Below the pieces are notes generated by a model. The model saw only the letters and a list, made by a program, of their open reading frames with translations. It was not told the origin of the DNA and ran no database searches. Of a stretch of 64,000 bases of DNA, positions 20,680 through 30,700 are shown in pieces. The stretch is from positions 2,232,001-2,296,000 of the forward strand of contig NC_071329.1 of the NCBI RefSeq assembly GCF_010183535.1, given 5' to 3'. Made by a program: the position numbers and the translations under genes. The stretch comes from Caenorhabditis remanei. Its lineage: Eukaryota > Nematoda > Chromadorea > Rhabditida > Rhabditidae. Within the stretch, counting starts at the first letter, position 1; each line of letters opens with the position of its first letter.

Positions 20680-21135
20680 TAAAGTACTGGAACAAAAGGT
20701 ATCAACTTTGGCTGTTTTCAGTGGAAAATGACCAACTTTGAGAGTGTATTTCGGTGTCATTTGAATGTCACACCAAGAAAACTTTTAATGGATCATACAG
20801 ATCAAGGGTAGAACTTTATTTTTGTAGTTTATAACTTTTTTGTACGGACACTCCCTAGAAAGTTACATATCGACAACGCAATTTCTTCCTGAAATCGACC
20901 CATTTCAGTGCAAAATAGAGTGATTTTTGAGCTGTCCCCTTAAAATGACCATAACTCTCTAGGGTGTGACCGTATAAAAAAGTTGTCAACTACAAAAATG
21001 GAGCTCTACCTTTGATCTATATGATTCATTAAAAATTTTCATGGTGGGATTTTCAGAATTACTATGGCGCACTGTCAAAGTTGGTCATTTTCCACTGAAA
21101 ACAGCCAAAGTTTATACCGTTTTTCCGGTACTGTA
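20680..21135. repeat. palindrome with an internal family A-like copy
   Basis: The outer arms are AACTTTGGCTGTTTTCAGTG with GAAAATGACCAACTTTGA on the left and their inverse on the right (TCAAAGTTGGTCATTTTCCA). Inside is a divergent family A palindrome (ACTTTTTTGTACGGACACTC). From about 21296 to 21610 another inverted region shares CGCCCCACCGCAAAC-type sequence with 8.87-9.05 kb. Confidence 0.8.
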
Positions 21136-21973
21136 ACTCTTGGTCAAGCAAAGTACGTTTTTTGAAACGATGATAATGGTTTTGCTCATAACTACTCCAA
21201 ACTTGAAACAATCTTTTTCAAGTGCTCAGAAAAATTTGGCTTCAACTTTTACCCAATTTATCATAATTTTTGATTATGAAACAACTGAACTTAACCAAAA
21301 GTCTATTTTCGCTATTTTAAGGTTTTTTGGCAAATTATTATGGAAAATAGCGGGAATAGGTCAAAAACGGTGAGAATATTATGAATTCATTTTTTTCCTG
21401 TGCAAGAGAAGCTCGCGCTGCACTCTTGCGGCAGTGTTCAGAAATTGAACGCACCGATGAAATCGGGGTGTCCGTGCCCGCCGCGTGAGTGCGGTGCGAA
21501 CTTCTCTTGCACAGAAATAATGTATTAATAATAATTGTATGCGCGAGCAAAAAACTCTGCGTCTCTTGCCGATACTCTCTTGTTTGCGGTGGGGCGCAGT
21601 TGGAAGTCGGGATGGGCACACGCACATGTCCCAAAAATAGCCGCTTATTTATTACATGCGCAAGACCAGAGAACGGAGGACTTGTGAATTACTGGTTTTC
21701 ATTTGAAATTTTCACCACTTTTACCCCAAATAGTTCTTACTTTGTAAACTTAACTTTCTCATATTTCCACACTTTATACAATTTTCCGGTTTATACAGTT
21801 TCATAATGTTCCTTAACTCTCACAAACACTAACGCTGTGAAAGACAATTGACAACCTGTATTTTCATACAAGACATTTCTTCCCAGAGCCTTCTTCTCAT
21901 TACTACATAAGAAAGATATGGTGCTTGACCTTCTCATCCATAATCTTGATTGTCCTCCGTATTGTTCTCATCG

Positions 21974-23147
21974 TTAGTATTCAAAAAAGTAGGTCACCAA
22001 CCATACTATTTTTACAGCCTCTACCCAGTCTCACTTACCGTTAATTTTGAGCCAGTGGCGCACCGCGTCTACCCTTCCGGGAAGAGAGCGCACCACTTTT
22101 AGGGTCATTGACATAGAGTTTTCCCATGAAATTTTGATTCAAAATGGATCATTCCAAGTTTGCTGATTGTTTTTGCCATTAAAGAAATGCTAGAAACAGT
22201 ACAAGGTATTATTATTATTAAGATTTATTGATTGAGGGAATGAGAATAACAATCGAATGACAGAAATAATAAAAAAGACATAAGCAAACAAAATGAATCC
22301 TGAGATCATTTATCGGTTGAATTTTCGAATAATCGGTGTTGGTTTGTACTCTGCATACATCTCCATTATTGTAGTCTTCAGTCCGTTGGATCCTGAGAAC
22401 TCCGGGTCGTACTCCTCCTCCTTCAACTCCAACTTAGCTGCTTTCTTTCCAAACTTCTCGGATTCTTCTTTACGACGGAGCTCCTCGAATTTCCGTTTGA
22501 GAATATTGACCTGATACAGGCACTCAACATTTCCTTCGAATCTCTTCAGTCTCTTTTCCGTTTTACATGTCTCGAACACTCTAATAGGGCAGTTCAGTTG
22601 GGCGAGTCGGAGAAGAGCATGACTAACAGCATGTCTACAGTTGGAGTGTTTCAGAATCTTCGAATACTTGGCGACTTTCTCAACAGAAGTCTCGACAGGG
22701 GTCTTCTGGATAGGGTGGGGACGGGTGGCTGGGATAAGGGTAGCCGAAGAAGAGAGAATAGAGTGGGGGAATGGTCGTGGGGCCATATTGGTAGACGGAA
22801 TAGAAAATAAGAGAGCAATAAGACAGTAGGGAGTTGGTAAGGCAGAATGAGATGGGAATTGGTCTATGCCTTACGTCAAGTGGTAACATATCTGCGTACT
22901 CTGCGTATTGGCTCCTGGGAAGAGCGCGCACCACTTTTAGGGTAATAGGCCTAGAGTTTTCCCAGGAGCCAAGACTCATTGTCATCAAAAGTGGTGCGCG
23001 CTCTTCCCAGGATGCAATACGCAAAGGACGCAGATATGTTTCCACTTGACGTAAGCCCTATACGATCTCCAATCTCATTCTACCTCCCAGACTGCCTACT
23101 GTATGGCTGGTCTCCCTCTTTTCCCTCTGATTCTTTTTGAATACTAA
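21974..23147 (-). mobile_element. ORF-bearing element of family T, apparently full length (1174 bp)
   Basis: The element runs from TTAGTATTCAAAAAAGTAGG to TTTGAATACTAA, so its ends are inverted TTAGTATTCAA. In between lie a short non-coding side, the minus-strand 158-residue ORF with an AATAAATCTTAATAATAATA tail, and a roughly 250-bp hairpin whose arms carry GCGTATTGGCTCCTGGGAAG. Three other copies (53.99, 55.64 and 57.84 kb) share this order, complete or truncated. No known transposase is present, so it is probably non-autonomous, or uses the ORF product in an unknown way. Confidence 0.7.
22310..22786 (-). CDS. conserved 158-aa protein of family T element, copy 1
   Basis: This is an intact single-exon ORF starting MAPRPFPHSILSSS. 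I recognise no domain. The N-terminal 40 residues are Pro/Ser/Thr-rich. The middle has a cysteine and histidine cluster (HSNCRHAVSHALLRLAQLNC). Residues 85-135 form a long charged helix (ILKRKFEELRRKEESEKFGK). The C-terminus MEMYAEYKPTPIIRKFNR is invariant in all four copies except one Pro-to-Arg change. Three other copies, on both strands, differ by roughly 5-10% of residues. The frame is kept in all four, which is unusual for transposon debris and suggests recent spread, selection, or both. The ORF sits 3' of the element hairpin and is followed by AATAAA. Confidence 0.65.
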   Translation of the reverse strand: MAPRPFPHSILSSSATLIPATRPHPIQKTPVETSVEKVAKYSKILKHSNCRHAVSHALLRLAQLNCPIRVFETCKTEKRLKRFEGNVECLYQVNILKRKFEELRRKEESEKFGKKAAKLELKEEEYDPEFSGSNGLKTTIMEMYAEYKPTPIIRKFNR

Positions 23148-23259
23148 AATCTCCCTCTTGCCCGTCCCCTTTTCTTATGGATCCCAATGTTTGAAGGTAA
23201 GTTCTATAGTATTTGTCATTTGAGTATTCGATTAATTGTGTTATTCCAGGTGTCTGAGT

Positions 23260-23500
23260 GTTTGGATGCAAAATCAAAACACGCTATAGCTATAAGAAAT
23301 TCCAATCTCTGGAAGGATATAGAGACGTTCGAGTTAACCGAAAACCAACGAGCAATTACCGATCCTGAATATGCAGCACTAATTTTGGCGATCGGCGACG
23401 GGACCAACTACAGGGTTGACTTGGCGGATTGGGTGTTTCCAGATGTGGATGATTCGGAACTCACCAAGTCAGCTGCTATCTTGACGCCGTCGATAACAAG
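23260..23500 (+). pseudogene. Helitron helicase fragment (LTENQR region)
   Basis: The translation includes NSNLWKDIETFELTENQRAI and DPEYAALILAIGDGT, matching the segment of Helitron Pif1-type helicases that follows motif II (LW...LTxNxR...LLxIGDG). It is on the opposite strand to the 18.2-18.6 kb fragment and has no flanking helicase domains. Confidence 0.75.
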
Positions 23501-23519
23501 ACTGCACTCCGGCACAACC

Positions 23520-23760
23520 ACAATGGATTTTCATCGGCTGAATCAAATACTTGATAAGCGACCCGCTTATTTCGAAGCTTAGTGGCCGGGATGGAAGAAA
23601 ATGATTGACGCGAACAGTAAAAACTCGGAGTTTGTGGTACTACCTGATGGAACAACAAGTAAACTTCAACCACTGGATTAATCGTTCAACCGGCAGTTCA
23701 AGAACTTCATTCGAAAACTGGAAACACTAATTCGATACATCCACCCAAACATAATAATTG
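23520..23760 (+). pseudogene. pogo/Tigger-like DDE transposase fragment
   Basis: After MDFHRLNQILDKRPAYFEA and a stop, the same frame reads WPGWKKMIDANSKNSEFVVL, then PDGTTSKLQPLD, another stop, and SFNRQFKNFIRKL. The PxGxTSxLQPLDxxxNxxFK pattern is typical of the DDE endonuclease of pogo/CENP-B-like transposases. Two in-frame stops make it a pseudogene. A duplicate of the first segment lies at 20.02 kb. Confidence 0.65.
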
Positions 23761-23929
23761 CCTGAAGAGAACGACAGCTCCAAATTGTTCAGTTTGTACT
23801 GATTGTTCTGCCCTTAAATTGGTTTTAATAATAAACTATTGATTATTGTAAATTCTTTTGTTACCTTACATTGTTAGGCAGTGGGCGGTTCTCTGGACAG
23901 TATTGAAATGGAGGGTGGTTTTGAAAACG

Positions 23930-24262
23930 TCTGAACCCGGAAAAGTCGGAAGTAAAATTTGTAATCCGGAAGTCGGAAGCAAAATTTTGAAAACGGAAGT
24001 CGGAAGCCGGAAGTCGAAAGTGAAAAAACGCCCGGAAGTCGGAACTCGGAAGTCGGAAGTAGATTTTTTCGCAAAGATTCAAAAACTCCAAGAGAAAAGT
24101 TCATAAAATTCGCGAAAGACCATTTTTCCTTCTATTTTTGCGAGATGTACTTTTCCGAAATCCCACAATTATGGAATAACGGAAGTCGGAAGTAAAATTT
24201 TGAAAACAGAAGTCGGAAGTGAAAAACAGCCCGAAAGTCGGAATTCCGCGCAACTCTGTTCC
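23930..24262. repeat. GGAAGTCGGAAGT repeat block, truncated hAT MITE
   Basis: Units of GGAAGTCGGAAGTAAAATTT and GAAAAAACGCCCGGAAGTC are followed by the terminus TTCCGCGCAACTCTG at about 24243-24258, which matches the right end of the 26 kb element. I found no left terminus. Confidence 0.75.
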
Positions 24263-24707
24263 CCAAGTTTTCCAAAACTATCGGTTTTGTAAAGTACGGT
24301 TCTTATTCGTAACAATTTTGAAACGTGGCAGTTGGGTTCTGAAATGTCCCTTCTATAACTCGCCCCATTGAGATCACAAATATTTTCGTTTCATGTAGAT
24401 CAAAAGATTCCTTAAAAGATCAGTCATACCTTCTCCCTAATCCCGAGAGATGCCCTTCTAAAAGTTTTGAAAAGTAGGCGGAGTCTAAAGATTAGTCACC
24501 TAGACCCTATGACCACAGGGGACCCTATGACATGGGGGAAGGAAGCCAACAAATTTTTTCGAAATTAAATTTTTTTTCTTCATATTTTTATTCGAAATTT
24601 TCTCTGATTTCAATAAGAAACCTTTCACTAATCCCCCGCAAGGAAGCAAGGCATTTCTTAAATTTCCACATTTCACTTTTCAAATTGTATATTTTCCTTT
24701 TAAAAAA

Positions 24708-27700
24708 ATGGAATTCCTGTTATTTTTGCTGGTTTTTGGAAGTTTTTCACCGTCTTTCACCGATGGACAAATCACCCAGAGTACTACTACGACGACACCG
24801 GTACCAGCGGCGAATCGGAGGACGGTTAGTTGAGAAAAAATCGATAAAATCGTCGAAGACCGCGACGCGACCGCACACGCACTGTTTAGGGTATTGATTT
24901 TGGGTGAAGAAGGAGCGCACGCCGCTACGCGACCGCACCGCCTTGAAATTCGTGTTTGCGTACTTCTTTGACTACAGTACTCCCCTAATAGAATTTTTTG
25001 TTTGCAAATTCGCTTTATCGCACTTTGTCCAAATTCAGACTAGACGCTCGACTTTTGGGTGAAATCGGTATTTTCAACCAACTTTGACACCTCGTCACAG
25101 TTTTCTTTTCGATTCTATCGCACCAATTTTATACTCATTGTGTAGATCAAACCTAGATCTCCATTTTTGTAGTTGGCAACTTTTTTGTACGGGCGGTCCC
25201 TGGGGAGAGCGTTCCGAAGTTGGGTATCCCTTTCAAACGCATTTAGCAACTTCAACACACCGCATCTCCCCAGGGACCGCCCGTACAAAAAAGTTGCCAA
25301 CTACAAAAATGGAGATCTAGGTTTGATCTACACAATGAGTATAAAATTGAAATAACTGAAATAAGTAGGAAAGTCGTGACGGGCTCTCAAAGTTTGCCGT
25401 AAAATTTTCAAAAAAAAATTTTAAATTTTTTCAAATTTTTAGGTCATTTCTAGCCAAATTCCTCAAAATTTTTGTTTTCAGATCCGCGTGGGCGTGGCAG
25501 CTGTACAAACAACAGAGCTTGATAGCATAGGATGGCCGATGTCAGGTGGTGCGATAAATCTCGCGATTCAAAAGCTACGAGACGACGGATTTATTTCGGC
25601 TTTCGATTTCGAGTGGGTTTTTAACACATAGGGCTTCCTTGTGATCTACGTCTCAAGAATTGTTATGATCTACATGATTCCAGACTCACCGTAAACTACA
25701 CAGAATGCGATCGGTCGTTGGGCGCCGCTGTTGGGATGGAATTCATGAGAAACAAAAAGTTAGACGTGGTTATTGGGGCGCCGTGTCAGGATCGTAAGCT
25801 ATTTGGTAGATCACAGAAAAAAGCAATCAATAATTTTGTAGCTATGGAAGTGATGGCGACGATGGCGACGTTTTATAAGACACCTCTGCTGGCATGGGGT
25901 CTCGTGACGGATTCGAAATTTACTGACGCCGATCGATATCCGTATCTGACGAATATCATGGCTAATTCGTTGTCGTAAGTTGACGGTATCGATAATATTG
26001 ATATATGATAGTGATGATATTGATATAAGGTATCGATGATTTTGATGTATGATATCGATATCGTCGATCAGAGTTGCGCGGAAGTGATTTTTTCTAAAAC
26101 GGAAGTCGGAAGTCGGAAGTAAAATTTGTAATCCGGAAGCAAAATTTTGAAAACGGAAGTCGGAAGCCGGAAGTCGGAAGTGAAAAAACGCCCGGAAGTC
26201 GGAAGTCGGAAGTCGGAAGTAGATTTTTTCGCAAAGATTCAAAAACTCCTAGAAAAAGTTCATAAAATTCGCGAAAATCAGTGAAAAACTAGTTTTTGGC
26301 TGAAGAAAAGCTCATTTTCTGTCTTTTTAGACCATTTTTCCTTCTATTTCTGCGAAATATACTTTTCCGAAATCCCACAATTATGGAATGACGGAAGTCG
26401 GAAGTAAACATCCGAAAACGGAAGTCGGAAGTCGGAAGTAAAATTTTCAAAACGGAAGTCGGAAGCCGGAAGTCGGAAGCCGGAAGTCGGAAGTGAAAAA
26501 CAGCCCGGAAGTCGGAAGTCGGAATTCCGCGCAACTCTGTCGTCGATATATGATCGATGTATGATATCGACGATATCGATGATAGCGATATATGATATCA
26601 ATGTTTTTCAAAAGTATCGGTTCTAATCCGTCCCTCACCTTTCCAGACTCGGTTTCTCTCTAGTCAAACTGCTCGAAATGATGGATTGGGATCGTGTCGC
26701 CCTTCTATATGAAACCAGTGCCCAAGACTACCCGTTATCGATTATAAATGATGTGGAGACGGCGATAAACGAGTACGAAACATATGGAGTCAATGTGGTG
26801 GTTAAACAAGCGCTCCCCAGTGGAGATGCCAACGACGCTCAGTACATTTCGGTGCTCAATCGGATTAAGAGCCGGTGTCGGAGTGAGTCAGCACGATTTT
26901 CGTTGTCGTCATAAAATTTCCGAAGTTTTGAGCCCCATATTGCCTATATTTAGAAAAATTCTAGTTTTGACCTACACGACCGCGACGCGACCGCAGCGCA
27001 CCATGAAAAACAAGCTTTCTTGGAGTTGTGCGAGCTGAAATTCAAATTTACTATCCTACATCCAAAAGATGAAACACATTTGCCGGAGTTTTTCATTCTT
27101 TCAAAATTCGGCGCGCTGCGGTCGCGTCGCGGTCGTGTAGGTCAAAATCAGAATTCATCCGAATATAGGCAATATGGGGCTCAAAATTTTGGAAATTGCA
27201 CGGAGAATTCAAATATCATAGAGAAAACCAACGATTTCTTTCAAAAAATCGAGAAAATTTAAAATATAGGCAATATCGGGTTCAAAACTTTGGAAATTTT
27301 ACGTAGAACTCGAATTTGACATCTACTTTTCATGATTTTGATTTCCAGTCATAATCCTGGTCGTCCAAACGGCGACTCCTCGTCGAAAATATCTGCGAAT
27401 GATCACCGAGCAGAATATGGCGAACGAGGAGTATGTGCACATTTTGTTAGGTCTGAGGAGTATCGGGTTTGGTGAGTTTTGAAACGAGACTCGACGAGAC
27501 TCAAACGAGACTCAAACGAGACTCAAACGAGACTCAAACGAGACTCAAACGAGACCCGAACGAGACTCAACGGGACTCAACGGGACTCAAACGAGACTCA
27601 ACGAGACTCAAACGAGACTCAAACGAGACTCAACGAGACTCAAACGAGACTCAAACGAGACTTAGACGAGACCTGACCGAGACCTGACCGAGACGCAAAC

Positions 27701-30700
27701 CATTTTTCAGGTAAACAAAGCGCAGGCCTGACGAAATGTGAGTTAGGCTGCTGTAAGTTGGATATCTGTCGTGTCTAGTGGTTTGTACCTGTCCTTTTTG
27801 TGTTTTGTGATCTACAATAATGTTTTTGTGATCTACAACAATTACAGTATCCTCTGGCATGTCACCTGTATGGGAAGTCAATCCGGATGACGGTTGGAAC
27901 GAGAGACTTAAAGTGGCGTCGACACGGATGCTGGTTGTGAGTACTGGGTTACGGTAGTCACAGACAGACTACCGTATCTCTCTTCAAGTGAACCCCTCTA
28001 ATAAAGTTGCACATGTTTTCAGATGGATCTACCGGCTACGGTAGGAGACACGCACACAATGAAAAAAAAATTCAAAAAAAAATTTTTTTTGCCGACAAAA
28101 ATTTTTTATCGATAAAATTTCTCTCTTCCAGATGGATCTGTCGACCGATGTGCCTGACGTGAATTATCTGAATACGTTCACGTCACAGTGTGGAGCTCAA
28201 GTGGTGAATCCGCCGGTCTCGTGTGCAACACCACAGTGTCTGAATGCTTCCACATCGGTAGGAATCAAATTTTATCGATAAGAAATCAATTTTGTTTGAC
28301 AAAACCATTTGTATCGACAAAACTCATTTTATCGATAAATTTAGATTTTTATCGATAAAAGCTCAATTTTTATCGACAAAGCTCATTTTATCGACAAATT
28401 TCAATTTTTATCGATAAATTTCCATTTTTATCGACAAAACTCATTTTATCGATAAATTTCCAATTTTATCGATAAAAACCCAATTTTTACCAACAAAAAA
28501 TAAATTTTTATCGATAAATATCCAATTTTATCGTCAATAACAACTTTATGTAGGTAAAAATCAGTTTTTATCGACCAAACTCATTTTATCGATAAATTTC
28601 CATTTTTATCGATAAATTTCCATTTTTTATCGATAAAAAACTCAATTTTATCGACAAACTTTTTTTATCGGCAAAAATCATTTTATCGACAATTTTTCAT
28701 TTTTATCGATAAAAAACCAATTTTTATCGACAAAAACAGTTTTATCGCCAGAAATCAATTTCATCGATAAATTTCATCATTTTTATTGGTGAAAATCCAA
28801 ATTTTATCGATAAATCTCGATTTTATCGTCTTCCAGCCCCCGTCCGCGTTCGCCAGAAGCCTTCACGACGTCTTCTATTTGTACGGATTGGCTATCACCA
28901 ACGTTTATAATCAGAATCCGGCTAATTTGAATGTTGGGAGCGTTATAAATGACGCTATGCAGGTCACATTTCAAGGTAAGGCTGGACGAGACACGAGACG
29001 AGACTCTCGAGACTTTCGAGACTTTCGAGACTTTCGAGACTTTCGAGACCTTCGAGACTCAACTAGACTCAAGGAGACTGCAAGAGACTTAAGACTCCAC
29101 GAGACCCAAAATCCGATTCTCGTTTTGTCTCGAGACCCGATTCTCGTCAGGTCTTGAGTTGAGTCTCGTTAGGTCTCGTTGCTCAGTTGTTTCGAGACTT
29201 GTGCCTCGAGACATGACTCTCGAGACTGTCCCGAGACCGAGACCCACCGAGACGTTTCAGGACTCACTGGAGAAGTGTCAATCAACGCCAATAACACTCG
29301 GGTGCCAAAACTGATGCTCTATGCGCTAAACGAGAAGTACGACCAGGCGTCCTACATGAATTTGACCTACTCTGTCGACGGAGGAGCGGTGGGGAGTGAC
29401 CACGCCCACTTTATCGATTATCGATTGATTTTTCAGAGTGTCTCGTTGGCATACACAAATGAAGCGTCCCTCTGGTTCTGGTATAACGGACTCCGCCCAC
29501 TTTCCGTCCCAACTTGTGGATTCACCGGCACAGAGTGTCCCCAATCGTTTGTAGATCAATACGGAGCACTCGTTTTTTCGGTGGGCGGAGTCTTGGCATT
29601 GGCTCTCTTGTTTTTGATCACTTGCTTCTTTTATGTGTTACGGTAGGGTGGATTTATCGATTTTTATACAAATTTTTATGGTTACTGTAGACAAAGGAAG
29701 CTGGAACGTGACCGTATCGACGCGGAATGGCAAATCCCCCTAGTGAAACTTCAGAAGCCACCGAAACGAGAGAAATCTCAAATGTCAAAAAGATCCCTCC
29801 AATCGGCACCGTCCAACATCACAGACACCTCGAAAATGACATTTGACAACACTTTTTCCAACTATTCCATATTTTATTTGGATAAGGACCCCGTGCTAAG
29901 CACCGCCCATCCCGCATCGAATTTGTTCCGTGCGGATTACGATACTTTTGTGAAATTGAGGAAATTGGAGCATGAGAATGTGAATAAATTCATTGGATTG
30001 TCGATTGATGGGGCGGAGTATTTGTCGGTGTGGAAAATGTGCATGCGTGGTAGTTTACAGGTGAGAAATTGGAGAGACGAATCAATTTTTATCGACAAAA
30101 ATCGATTTTAACTGGAGTCTCGTCGGGTCTTGCCTCCAAGTCTTGACGAGACTCTCATTCCCCGCATTTCCAGGACATAATCGGTCAGGGAAACTTCTCG
30201 ATCGACCCATTCTTCATGTTTTGCGTGATCCGTGACATGGCCGAAGGGCTCAAATACCTCCATAACAGTTTCCTTCACGTTCACGCGAATCTTCGCAGTG
30301 GTACTGTACTTATCAACGAGTCGTGGCAAGCGAAACTCACGGATTACGGTCTCGGGAATCTGGCGGAGGAGAAGAAGCCGATGAAGAGGAGGCAGTTGTG
30401 GATGGCACCGGAAGTGATACGGGGGACGTTGTTGCCACATCAAATTGAGAAATCTGCGGATATCTACTCGTTGGCTGTGATTGCGTCGGAGGTTTTGACG
30501 AGAAAAGAGGCGTGGAATATGTCGGAGAGGAAGGATACGGTAGATGGTAGGTTGGAGAGCCAAGAGACTAAAGCCTGAAGTCTAAAGCCTTAAGCCTTAA
30601 AAACCCTAGACCCTAGACCCTAGACCTAGACCCTAGACCTAACCCTACCCTAGACCCTAGACCCTAGACCCTAGACCCTAGACCCTAGACCCTAGACCCT

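Noticed and set aside
27469..27687. Open frames reading [15 protein letters not shown] in gcy intron 6
   Set aside because: They are translations of the ACGAGACTCAA tandem repeat, not protein-coding sequence.
29389..29436. 48-bp stretch in gcy read as coding (no stop, multiple of three)
   Set aside because: It has GTGGGG and TTTTTCAG edges and typical intron length and composition. I treated it as an intron, but retention cannot be excluded without RNA data.
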